A stretch of DNA of 64,000 nt from Brachionus rotundiformis (Eukaryota; Rotifera; Eurotatoria; Ploima; Brachionidae). Below are positions 44,831 through 55,577 of this stretch, one piece after another. The stretch is from contig JAESIW010000124.1 of the NCBI GenBank assembly GCA_016802295.1, positions 465,521-529,520 on the forward strand. Direction: 5' to 3'. The notes below the pieces were generated by a model that saw only the letters and a list, made by a program, of their open reading frames with translations, did no database searches and was not told the origin of the DNA. The translations under genes were made by a program, and so were the position numbers. Within the stretch, counting starts at the first letter, position 1. Each line of letters opens with the position of its first letter.

Positions 44831-45772
44831 TTAATTTAAAATTTGAGCGTTTAACCATTGTGTTAAACGGGGCACCATTACGAAGAAACTTGGTGCACTA
44901 TTTAGACAATTGCCATTTGAATCAACAAAAACAAAACTAGTAATACCATACAGAGTCCATTTATTTTGTTCAAAGTTTAAGAGTGGCCCTCCTGAATCAC
45001 CAAAGCAAACATTCGAATTAGTTTGACTCAGATCCTGAACACAATAAAAATCATTCTCAAATCCTTCACAAGATGCTTGAAGTGGAGTTCCATTAAGAAC
45101 AGTCAGAGTTGTGGTCATCAATTTACTCGATATAACTCCCAATTCATTCAGTCCCCATCCATTTGTTGTTACTACTTGACCAAATATTTCCGATGGATCA
45201 ACTGAAGACGGTATATCTACCGAAAAGACTGTAGGTGAAAAATCAATACTTTCTATTAAAAGAACAGCAATATCATTCGCATTTATAGAGTCCATATAGT
45301 CTGGATTAATAGTTATCTTTCTAACTAAATAGATATTTTTATTTTTAAAAAGATCTAGAAAATTAATAGCGCTTATTTCTTGTGTGCCTGCGATAATAGT
45401 TAAAACTTTGTTGTTTTGTTTAAAATATGAGGCTGGATCATAAGATTGACCAACGTCAGTGACACAATGTGCAGCGGTAACTACATATTTACGTTTGACT
45501 ATGGTTCCGCCGCACCTGTGCCTATATGAACTTGAGCTGAACATTCCCAGAGATACCATAAATGGAAAAGCACCTGGTAATGCTGGCTGTCCATTGATGA
45601 TTTTCTCATTGTCGGTGAAGTTTTTCGCCCTAACACTTGGTAAATTCAGATATTCAAAAAAAACCTTAAAGTTTTTTTGATCGATTTGTTGGACAATGTT
45701 TTCTAATAAAGCGGTATTTTTTTGAGCAAAGCTCAGTTGAAAGACAGATATTAAAAAAAAGAAAAAAATCAT
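44831..45772 (-). CDS. Serine protease 2 (S1A, elastase-like pocket)
   Basis: A 313-residue intronless secreted protease. The signal peptide is MIFFFFLISVFQLSFA; a propeptide of about 40 residues ends in NEK before IINGQPALPGAFPF, so activation after Lys is possible. Triad: VTAAHC, NDIAVL and GDSGGPL are all present. Disulfide cysteines of the fold are in place (RHRCGGT with AAHC, CFGDSGG with GNCLN). Pocket: Asn189, Val216 (TSFVF) and Ser226 (APSFF), bulky side chains that narrow the S1 pocket as in elastases. About 450 bp of AT-rich DNA separates it from protease 3 and about 950 bp from protease 1. It is closer to protease 3 than to protease 1, which fits stepwise tandem duplication. Confidence 0.9.
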   Translation of the reverse strand: MIFFFFLISVFQLSFAQKNTALLENIVQQIDQKNFKVFFEYLNLPSVRAKNFTDNEKIINGQPALPGAFPFMVSLGMFSSSSYRHRCGGTIVKRKYVVTAAHCVTDVGQSYDPASYFKQNNKVLTIIAGTQEISAINFLDLFKNKNIYLVRKITINPDYMDSINANDIAVLLIESIDFSPTVFSVDIPSSVDPSEIFGQVVTTNGWGLNELGVISSKLMTTTLTVLNGTPLQASCEGFENDFYCVQDLSQTNSNVCFGDSGGPLLNFEQNKWTLYGITSFVFVDSNGNCLNSAPSFFVMVPRLTQWLNAQILN

Positions 45773-46011
45773 TTTTATATTTGAAAATATATTATTTTGT
45801 ATTTATATTACATAATTTTTCAATTTTTTCGTACAGGTCTGCATGACCATTTATAAGGGCTTTGTTAATTTTTTCTAGTCCATTAATTTTAATTATTAAA
45901 AATAAAACTAGCATTAAAGTGTAATTAAATTCATTTATAAATAAAATTTTTAAAAGAAATAGAAAAGAATCAAATTTATTTTATTAAAAAAAAAATGTTT
46001 TATGTGTCAAG

Positions 46012-46130
46012 TCAGCTTGGCAAAATAAGTGACCCTTCAAAGCTGAAAGTTTCGCACTCACATTTATTATTGGGAGGCTGGTTATCCGATTTAAAAATTT
46101 CTTGTCGAAACTTTTCCTGGACAACATCTG
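46012..46130 (-). pseudogene. Orphan terminal exon-like segment between proteases 2 and 3
   Basis: On the minus strand, TTTTCCAG at about 46131-46138 looks like a splice acceptor. One following frame reads DVVQEKFRQEIFKSDNQPPN, then NKCECETFSF and a stop. Its base composition is higher in GC than its surroundings. No upstream exon with a donor was found before the stop of protease 3. It may be a relic of a lost gene. Unrecognised. Confidence 0.25.
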
Positions 46131-46219
46131 GAAAATTATACCCAAGAGGGAAAAAACACAGAAAATAATTTTATTTTAATAGAAACAATTATTTAAAATT
46201 AAAGAATTTTTTTATCATT

Positions 46220-47161
46220 TTATTTTATTCGTTCATTAATCCATGATGAATATCTTGGTACCATGGTGTAAAAACTTGGTGCTGTGTTTACGCAATTGTT
46301 ATCAGTATCTGCTAAGGCAAAACTTGTAACTCCATACAAAACCCATTTGTTGTTTTCGAAGCGCAATAGAGGCCCACCCGAGTCGCCAAAACAGACATTG
46401 GACTGCTTTTCAGATAAATCTTTGGCGCAATAGAATTTAGAGTCAAAGCCTAGACACTCTGCTTTTGCCGGAGAGCCATTCAGCATGCTCAATGTAGTGG
46501 TCAGTAGTTGAGAGGAAAGGTTTCCAAATTCAGTGAAACCCCATCCCAATGTGGTCATTAGTCCATCCAACATAGAAGTCGGGTCACTCAATTGGCCTGG
46601 GATTTCAACTGAGAATAAATCTGATGAAAAAGTCATAAGACGCTGAACAGAAAGAATTGCCAAATCACTGGCATCTGTGATAGACTGAAAATTTTCATTC
46701 AGATCAATAGAGTCGATCAAAAATATGTTTCCTGATGAGAGTAGATTCAAAAAATCAAGCTGATTCAGATTCTTCATTCCTGCGATTGCGACAAGAACTC
46801 GCCTGTTTAGTCTGTAAAAGTCTCTGTAATTGTAGCTGGAACCCAAATCCTTAAAGCAATGTGCTGCTGTTAAAATTCGGTTGTTGGTTAGTATGGACCC
46901 GCCACAGCGGTGAAAATACAAATTCGGTCCAATAAGTCCTAAAGATACCACAAATGGAAAAGATCCTGGTGATGTGATTTCTCCATTAATAATTTTTTCA
47001 TCACCACTGGTCTTGTTTGATTTTAAAGTCTCAATTTTTTCCATCTGAATCCTAAAGCTACCTGGCGTAGACTGTTTTATAATATCTTCCAAAATAGGAT
47101 CTAACGCTGGCCCGCATGCTACGTAAAGTAGAAAATTCAAAAAAATAATTAACTTTATCAT
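46220..47161 (-). CDS. Serine protease 3 (S1A, elastase-like pocket)
   Basis: A 313-residue intronless secreted protease, the most upstream of the trio. Signal peptide MIKLIIFLNFLLYVACG; a propeptide of about 42 residues with an N-glycosylation site (NKT) ends in DEK before IINGEITSPGSFPF. Triad: LTAAHC, SDLAIL and GDSGGPL. Pocket: Asn189 (SNVCFGDSGG), Ala216 (TSFALA) and Ser226 (APSFY), again without Asp189. The C-terminal helix SSWINERIK is present, so the gene is full length. A T-rich tract ending in TAG lies 8 bases before the ATG on the minus strand. Family function is peptide-bond cleavage after small or hydrophobic residues, judged from the pocket only. Confidence 0.9.
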   Translation of the reverse strand: MIKLIIFLNFLLYVACGPALDPILEDIIKQSTPGSFRIQMEKIETLKSNKTSGDEKIINGEITSPGSFPFVVSLGLIGPNLYFHRCGGSILTNNRILTAAHCFKDLGSSYNYRDFYRLNRRVLVAIAGMKNLNQLDFLNLLSSGNIFLIDSIDLNENFQSITDASDLAILSVQRLMTFSSDLFSVEIPGQLSDPTSMLDGLMTTLGWGFTEFGNLSSQLLTTTLSMLNGSPAKAECLGFDSKFYCAKDLSEKQSNVCFGDSGGPLLRFENNKWVLYGVTSFALADTDNNCVNTAPSFYTMVPRYSSWINERIK

Positions 47162-47621
47162 TTCTGATCTACAAAAAGATATATAATTTTATTTATACTT
47201 GAGAATTGAACTAATGCAATTGATAAAAAAAGATATATTTTAACTTTTAAAATTGTTCTAAATTTTGTATTTTAAAAAATGGGATCATTTAAGTTTATTA
47301 TAGATAGTTTTGTTATAAATTTGTATCAAAATGACCAATATCAGAACGAATTAAGTCATTTTGATTTTTGAGCAAAACAAGATTTATTCACTTGATTTAA
47401 AAAAATAAAAATTTAAAAAAATTATTAAAATTATGAAATACTTTATTTAAATAATCTAAATGCTTGACCGCTACGTTAACTGATTCGACTAAAAAATGGG
47501 AATTATTTTATGTTTAAGTAAATTTTTTATTTTTTTACGAAATTAAATTTATTAATAAAAAAAAAGGAAAACATGATAAAATTAACATGATAAGATTATT
47601 TATTAGAAAATATTTACATTT
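47162..47621. other. Spacer between protease 3 and P2X-E
   Basis: Upstream of protease 3 and downstream of P2X-E, both minus strand. AT-rich; nothing specific seen. Confidence 0.4.
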
Positions 47622-50600
47622 TTAAATTCTGGCTATGTTCGGTTGAGTATTAACAAAATTCAAGTCAATTTCTTTAACTTTTTGGAAATATTTTCTCTTC
47701 TTGGTACAATGGAGCATAACACAATCAGCAATTAGGACACTGATGCTCATCAGACCGAGACCAGCTCCAATGGTCATCATCAATGGAACAAGGTTGAATT
47801 TTCCGCCAACGCCTGACACATTTATTATAAAACGGAGGCCAAACGCCTTGTACAATTCCCGGTACTCGATTCCATTTTTGCGAAATCTGTTGGCATAGCG
47901 AAAATTGAAGCCAGATGCGGTTCCTGTCTCGCTGAAAGAAAGATCAAACCGCTTGAAGTTGTACTTTGGAAAACAACGAGAGTACAAATCAAAATCACAA
48001 TTCCAAATTATTTCAATAATGATCACTCCCCCCTATTAATATTAATTTATAAATAGATAATAAATATTTTTTTTAGTTTTTAAACTTTTTACTTTTAATA
48101 GCATTAAATACTTTTCAGTATCGTTTGGCTCTGCTTTGTTCAAAATGTAGCCTATTTGAAACACCGGACAGTAAGGGTCTTTTTCATCATGATAAGTGCA
48201 TCGTGAAATGTAGGAATTTGTTATATTTTTCAAAATGTTTCTCCTATGTTAATATAAATGTTTATTCAAGCTTTTGAAAAAAGCTAGAAAAGAAATGTAA
48301 ACTAAATATCAATCAGAAAATTAAATCAAAATTTTAATAAATAAATTTGACCATTGGCACAAATTGCCAAATCTCTGGTTCCTATTTATTTTATTTTTAT
48401 TTTTTTAAAATTTTATAATTATTTATTCTTCAATAAACTTATTTAATAAAAATTTAAAAATATAAAATTTTGTTTATATTTAGTGGTAATTTATTCGTTA
48501 CATATTTTAATATATTCACAAAAAACTTGGAACTTGACTTCTTTGATTAAGTCGCAATGTCCAAATACCAAGAGTCAAAAATTCTTTGAAAATACCCACA
48601 ACTTTTAAGCAATTCATTAAAATTATTAATAGACTGAATCTAACTTTCATTTTTAAATAAAATTAGATTTTATCTATTTTTTAATTTTTACTGTCGGACA
48701 TTCGCAAATGGTCGGAAAAAGGTGATAACGAATACACACAAAAAGAGTAAGAACGAAAATTAATTGCGGTTCAAACAACAAAGGAACCGGTGCCGTCTAA
48801 AGAATGGTCGTTTAAGCCAACAATTTTTTCACTGAAGCAAGATATTAGTACCTCGTGGAATAGATTCAAATTATTCCTTGAAAACAACAGGATTATCGAA
48901 GCTGATCTGCGGAATTATGTTACAACCTTTTTAGACGACAATTGTCTGAGTAGGGACCTGTGGATATGTTCGAACTAGAAAAACTGATGGTCAAAATGTT
49001 TGGACAACAACCTGCTTCCCAAAGAGATGCAGTAGCCGAATTCTATAATCGAAAACAGCTACCGAGATTTCTATACCAACTTGTGGATCTTGGCACGAAA
49101 TGCTTTCGTGTATTCGGGTAGTTTCGAGCAGAGCAGCCTAGATTATTTAGTGAAAGAAAGATTTATCACCGGCCTGAGCGAAAAAGCAGTATTTTGGAGA
49201 GTCGATGTTTCGAATCCACAAACTTGCTCTGAGGTGTATGATTTAGTGGTTCAAACATATGCCAGGCTTCAAATTTTAAACAGAAACCAACCTAATTCGA
49301 TCTGCTCGGAAAAAATGGGAGACAAGGAAAATGGTCACCTACAAATTCTATGCGGACCGAAATGTTAGGCCCTTTAGCTACTCCCTTGGAGACCTGGTAT
49401 ACATGCTAAAACAGGCGAATAAGAAGGGTGTGTCGAAGAAACTGAGCCATAAATGGAAAGCGCCTTTCACCGTGGTCGAAGTCCTTTTTTTTAAAGCCCC
49501 TAGTAACACCTACTATAAAACAGTCATCGAAGAATCGATGACCACTCCATGTGAAACCACGGTCGCGTTGACGCCTACAACGGTAAGTCCCGTTACCGAA
49601 GCAAACGATGAACCTAACCCAGACGTATTATATCACCTGCAGGGTACCACTGAAGCAAACCCCTATACCAACGGGACGGAGCGGGTCTGGAGGATCCGAC
49701 TCCAGGAAAGCCACAACCAAAGAAACTGAAATGTCTACCGGATCGGAGAAAACATCCGTCTCCCCACTCGGTCCCGAAATCCATTTATACCCCGACTCCT
49801 AAATCAGTGTCCGCCTGGACACCCTCTTCGGGGCGGTAATTGGACGAGGCAGAGGCCAAGGCCTCTCTGCGACGATTAGTTTTATGGAGGAACCTCACAA
49901 TTTAGTTTCATTTTTTTGTTTTTATTATTGTTTTGTTTTTATTTGTATTGTAATTTTATTTTTTTTCCTCCCTTTCTCTCTATTATTTAGTAGCGCACGC
50001 TATTAAACTTATTTTATTGTACATTTAAGGAAACATTTAGAATGTTTTAGTTTCAGAAGTCTCACTATACCACATCCTCTATGCATGACTCGTGTTATAT
50101 AATTTTGTCAATTTTTGTAAGCCAAAGCTAACAAACATAAATTACAGTTGTAAACCGTTTTTAGGGGTAGAACTTTTAAATTCAAAATAAATCTTTTAAA
50201 CCAAAACCGGCTTGGCATTAAATATTACAAATAAAAAGTTTGATTCTATGGAAAATATCTCAAAAAGAAAAATTAGCGCTTCATTCAATTGATATAGAGA
50301 CGCGACACTTAATTTCTAGCTGTAAGAGTAAGACTGTTGTCATGTCTTTTTTAAATATTTTTTTTATAAAATGAAGCACCACTTATTCTCGTATACATAT
50401 CTTTTAACATGGCGAACGGGTTCTGATTTTTCGTCCAGTAAAACCATGTTAAATTTTTAAAAGTAATTTAATATATAGTATATCAATAAAAAAAAATATA
50501 AATAATGCAAAAACATTTGTTTATCTAAAATTTTTATAAGTTTTTAATTACTGGCTTAAAAACCTTATAGGCATTAGTTTCTATAGATGGTATAAACTTC

Positions 50601-51396
50601 TCTTAGTGTTCCTGGTATTAGCTACGTTTGGTATTAACTTGACCACATCTAAAAAACATTAAATAACTCACTGTTTCTTATTAAAAAGCTTGAATTCAAT
50701 GTTATTCTTGATGAATATTGTGTAATTAAGCACATTACGGATAGAATTGTCTTCAAATCGGTCATTATCATGTTCAGCAGGACACCAAGCTTTAATTTCG
50801 CAAACCTTGAATTCAGGTCTGACCAAGGACCGAATACATTTTCCTGTTGGTATCCCATTCCATGTGTTTATTACTGTTTCAATGCTAGCACAGTCATCGT
50901 CAGTTTCGCATTTGGCTCTATACTTGTTGTATTCCTCGGCACAAACTTCCTGCTTTTGTTCAGTTTTTATAAAATTAGTCATGACAAAAATGCTGTTGTA
51001 TTCATTTGGAGGAATAATGTAGTCAGCAGTGTCCAATAGTTTGTATTCAATACCTTTTTTAAGGCTGAAAAAATCATCAAAAAAGTTGGGATCAGTATAG
51101 TTTGGTTTGCGTTGCAGTGTCATATTGACAGGCACGAAGCCCTGGCCCTTTACTTTGGTCGTAACCACGCTACACACGCGCTCATTTTTTTGGTAACCTT
51201 TGTTGTGTATCAATTCCCAGCCTAATATGTAAAAAAGCAGAAGTATTTGAGCAATGCGGTACACAATTCCAACCTTGAAGCTTTTGATTGTCGCCGAGCG
51301 AACTGTTGAGTATGTAAAAACACCAAGGAAAAAAGAGCTTATTTGCCGCGACATTGAATTGTATCCATTTTGAGGATTTAGTCGGTTGTTCACCAT
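47622..51396 (-). CDS. P2X-E: ATP-gated cation channel, 3 exons
   Basis: P2X receptor subunit on the minus strand, 428 residues from exons 51396-50672, 48243-48093 and 48032-47622. Seen: STVRSA, TM1 about 39-59, GWEL, VTTKVKG, DTADYIIPPNEYNS, TWNGIPTGKC, AWCP, DPYCP, GFNFRYANRF, YKAFGLRF, TM2 (GAGLGLMSISVLIADC), YFQKVK. Exon 1 encodes 241 residues without a break, so it lacks the three introns that B has there. It has an extra cysteine (RVCSVV) just before the ATP-binding lysines, where siblings have Ser. Intron 1 (48244-50671, 2.4 kb) carries an LTR retrotransposon remnant in the opposite orientation, so intact expression depends on removing that insert by splicing. It is the only P2X here on the minus strand and belongs with B and C. 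Confidence 0.9.
48244..50671 (-). other. P2X-E intron 1 (2.4 kb) with retroelement insertion
   Basis: GT (GTGAGT, 50671) to AG (48244) on the minus strand; phases of flanking exons agree (Q-R-N-I-L). It contains the LTR element at about 48700-50030 in opposite orientation. GTGAGT is the strongest donor of the P2X genes here. Confidence 0.8.
48700..50030 (+). mobile_element. Internally deleted LTR retrotransposon (Gypsy-like)
   Basis: Two gag-like blocks come first: WSFKPTIFSLKQDISTSWNR with FKLFLEN, and ARNAFVYSGSFEQSSLDYLV with KERFITGLSEK. Then there is a jump directly to an integrase C-terminal block (FYADRNVRPFSYSLGDLVYM, KGVSKKLSHKWKAPFTVVEV), so protease, RT, RNase H and the integrase core are missing. 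A further frame, YYITCRVPL to TGSEKTSVSPLG, LYPDS and a stop, then ISVRLDTLFGAVIGRGRG, matches the element at the right edge of the window. The 3' end has TAGTAGCGCACGCTATTA (about 49988-50005). Non-functional: frameshifts, stops and deletion. LTR limits not defined. Confidence 0.75.
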
Positions 51397-52129
51397 TTTT
51401 TCTCTAATTAATGGTTAAATAATTTTAATTCTCATCTAGAATAAAAAATTTTTTGTTCATATAATTAATAAAATTGAAAAAACTGATCTAAATTAAGATT
51501 TATATATCTGTATTTATTTCTTCTTTAGGTCAGAGATTTTTGATCAAACTTATTCTTTGGACAAATGGATTAAACCATTAAGGCTTTGCCAATCGGAGCT
51601 GCCCAGGAAACTTCCTTTGCTAAATTATCTTTTAGATAAATAAAATAATAAACTGTCTTTAGAGTTGTTAAATTTTTAGTTACACAAAAAATTTTTCAAT
51701 ATATTTAAATATCAAAGAAAGAGAAATAAAATTAAACTTTATAATTCTTATCATTAATTATTTATTCTTATTTTAGGAAATTTTTAAAGCTTAATAAACA
51801 AAAAAAAGCCAAAAATTTAAATTAAAAATTCCAATTAATTAAAATTGAATAATTTAAAAATATTCTAGATTATTTTTTTAGATGGTTTTTAATTAAATTA
51901 AATACAACTTTTTTGAGCCCTGCTAAAATCATGCATTGCATTGATTGCCATGAAATTGTACAGTTTATTTGATTTACTGACAGAGGAGCTGTGACTACAT
52001 GTGGATTTATGGAAAGCTGGTGACGGAAATTATGCTAAAAAAATTTAATATTTTCTGTTTAAATGGCTCAGCATCTCTCTCTGTTTTTGAGTTCAAAGTG
52101 ACTTGTCGGTTTACCATATCACAAATGTA

Positions 52130-53590
52130 AAAAAGATAAGTGACAATCTGTCCAAGTTAGAGCCGAATAGATATATTGGTTGCGGCAGGATTAATGGATT
52201 TGTACTCAAAAATTTAGCCAGGTAGTTGACTCTTCATCTTTCGATTCTTTTTAATTTTAGTAAAGCTACCAAAAGTTTGGAAACAAGCAAATAAACACCA
52301 TCAGATAAAGGCTCTAGACTCCCTCCCAAGAACTATTGCTCAGTATAGTTAACTTTTATTATTATTTTTTATGTCCATAATTAAGAAACTAATCTAAGAG
52401 GAGTTTTATAGGATACAAGCTCTAATTGGTAGAGGGTTAGGGTTGCAACAAGGTACAGTGGGACATCGGTGTATTTTCACAACTAGAAGAAACTTGTTTT
52501 TATTTCAATCAAAATTGTCCCTCAGAACAAAAATTTTTCCTTTTTTGATATATTTTATACTAAAAATAAAAACTTTATTTTCTTTTTTTAGGTAAACAAA
52601 ATCAACAATCATTTTAAGTCTTATTGATGCTTTACTTTTTGTTTTGTATCTATATCAGTAAAATCATTTTAAGTAAAAAAGATGCAACAAAGTATGTTGC
52701 AGTATTTTTTTTAAATATTTTATTTTAGTAAATTTTAATTTATCAAAATAGAAACAAGTTTTGTTCTGTTTGTTTTTGAAACTGACAATACTCTAACAGA
52801 AGAGAAAATAAGTAAATTTTTTCTTAAAAATGAGTCACTTTTTTTAATGAAAAATTTTCAAAACAGAAGAGATACTTAATGACCGAACTTTCTTATGTTT
52901 ATCAGTAATTGATAATTTCATCTCCTACAATTAGAAATAGAAAAAGTGAGCAAATGGTCAAAAGAATGGTCGACCCAGCTTGCTCATAACGGCAACTAAA
53001 TTCCAGAGTTTGATTTTAAGATTTGAAAATGCTGGGTAAGTTAAAAGTCGAAAAGGATTTGGGTATTTGCATAGAGAGTGATTTAAAATGGTCTACCCGA
53101 GTCTAAAATCCTACAGCTAAAGCAAATAGAATTTTGGTTTTAATTAAAAAAGAATTTAAGTATCCTTGTAGCGAGACTATCTAATTATTGTTTTGTTCAA
53201 TGGTTAGACCGCACTTGGGGTTTGCTATCAGTGCATGGTGTCCTTATTTAGAGAGAGTTCAAAGAAGAAAAAGTTGATTCCAGAAGTGCGTTACTTGGAT
53301 TATCGACAACGCTTGTTAAGGCTATATTTAACTAATTTAAGTACAAGAAGATAAAGAGGTGATCTAATTCAGATGTTCAAGATATAACCTTTTTAAAAAT
53401 AGAATCGTGAATGGATGGAATAAACTCTCGAAAGATGTAGTAAATGTAAAGAATCTAGATAGTTTTAAAGCAATGTTTGATGGTAAGATGACCAAACAAA
53501 TAGAAAATACTGATACAGTTATTTAGGGCTATGCTAACATCTAAGCTCCAGTTTAAGCTACTTCTACTATTACTACTAAAATTAATAATT
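52130..53590 (+). mobile_element. Degenerate CR1-like LINE, RT domain
   Basis: Plus strand frames in order: NLSKLEPNRYIGCGRINGFV (compare KLKPNKSAGPDGI), LPKVWKQAN, LPKNYCSV then LTF (compare NYRPVSLTS), a decayed middle, KDLGICIESDLKWSTRV, SMVRPHLGFAISAWCPYLE, YRQRLLRLYLTNL and RGDLIQMFKI. Many stops and frameshifts. The end near 53580 carries ACTATTACTACT. The most complete LINE here, though the catalytic YADD box is lost. Confidence 0.8.
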
Positions 53591-55479
53591 AAAAAAAAGA
53601 CAAAATTGGAATAAAGAAATTTGTTTTAAAAATTCTAATCGAGAGACAATTACTTTAAAATAATGTCTTAACTTTAATTATCTAAGTATCTATTTTTTAT
53701 TTTTTTCCAAAAAAATGTTTCTAAAGGCTTTGGAAAAAAATCTTAAAATAATTTTTAATAGACAATCCTTTCAAAAAAAATAAAAATACTATTTAAATAA
53801 AGTATTATCTGTTTAATTTCATTTATTGTTTAACTTTAACGAATTTAAGCGCTGGATATTTGAGCATATTCTTATTTTTTGATAAACAAAGGAAAAATGG
53901 ATTTTATCCTAATTTATTTAAGAAAATCAAACAATTTTATTCTTGTCGACGGGTGGTTATCTACTTTATTAGAAACATTACTTATATTGCTTATATTAAA
54001 ACCCCAACAAAAATTGAACATGTTTTTTATTTTCCTAAAACTATTTTAATAATTTAATTATAAAAATGTATTTGTATAAATTGTAAATTAATTAATTCTA
54101 AGAGGAATAACTTTCATTTTTACTAAATTTTAATTGAATCCAGAAATCTTGAATAACAATCTTAATCCAATAAATATAATTAATTTTTACCCAGACAGCT
54201 ATTAAGTAGATAAAGCCATTTTAAAAATTCTGAACTAATTTATTATTTTAATTGATTTTAAAATCCTTGAGATAAAGAGTCTTGTTCAGCCAAAGATAAA
54301 ATTAAATTATTTAATAATTTTATTAATTTATTCATGTCTAAACTTGTAGTTTAATTAATTAAATCATTAAACATTTTCTAAATTTTCTGAATTTTTATAG
54401 AAGTTTTTATTTATATTTGAAATAAAAATAAAATTTTTTATATTTGTTAAGTGCTTCTATGGAATAAAATTGCTCGATTAATTTAACAATAAAAAATTTA
54501 ATTGAAAATGAATTATTTAATTATGAAAATATTAATACCTTGAGGATGTTAGGATTCAAATTCAAATACTAAAATTAACTTCAATGTCCTGATGTTTGTT
54601 TAATTAAGGGAAAAAATTATATTTTGTATATGTATATTTTTTTTTAATTACTCTTAAATTAAATTACATTAAAATCTTTCAGACTGATGAACAAGAATTT
54701 CGGAAGATATTTAAAAATTTTAAATACATTTTTCTCAATTAAACAATACCATTTGGATATTAAATGACATTCTTCAAGATAAAGAGCGAACTAGAACTGC
54801 CTTAAATTTTAATATCCAAGAGGTAATAAATAGATCTATCTATTTTTTAGTAAAGGTTTTGTTATTAAATGTTGCCCAAGTGTTTTAAAGAGAAAATGGT
54901 TGCAAAATTCTCAAAAAATTAAACAAAATAATGTTCTGGATCTGATCACAAAAATTCCTTATTAATAAAAGAATTATTTTTTATTATTAAATAAAATTTA
55001 TTTTGAAAATAAATAAACATTAAAATCTGAAAGGACGAAGGGTTTTGACGCATAAAACAAAATAATCAAGCATAAAAATTAAACCATAGCATAATAAATA
55101 AAAAGTTAAGTTGTTTTTTTTTTTTTTTAACTCATATTTTCTTTTATTAAAGCATAGAAATCTTTTCCGATTTACACGAAAGTTCCATAGCGATTCCGCT
55201 ATTCAGCCTGAACGAGAGAAACAAATAGGTTTACTGAAAAGAAAATACATTTCATCAAAACTTTTCTAAAAGAGCTCTAATTTCTGAAATGACTTAGTTA
55301 CTGATGTAACCATCATCTTAACCAAGTTGATCATGTTTATTTTTATCTGGTCGTTATAAATTCAGAAGCTGTTGAGTCAACAAAAAGAAGAGGTCGTTTA
55401 CCTAAACGTAAAGATAATGTTAAGCTTCTTAATACTAAAGAAATTTAATTTAAAAAATGTTATGTTATTATGTTAAAAA

Positions 55480-55538
55480 TCAGACAGCTACCATAGCGAG
55501 GCGACTTATTGTCTTGCTCCGCAGTTAATCTGCTCTAG

Positions 55539-55575
<37 letters not shown>

Positions 55576-55577
55576 TT
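55480..55577 (+). repeat. LINE-like 3' tail with (ATT)n microsatellite
   Basis: A GC-richer hairpin-type segment (CGAGGCGACTTATTGTC through GCAGTTAATCTGCTCTAGC) followed by about 12 ATT units. Same design as the ends of the other LINEs in this window. No RT remnant is clear upstream. Confidence 0.45.
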
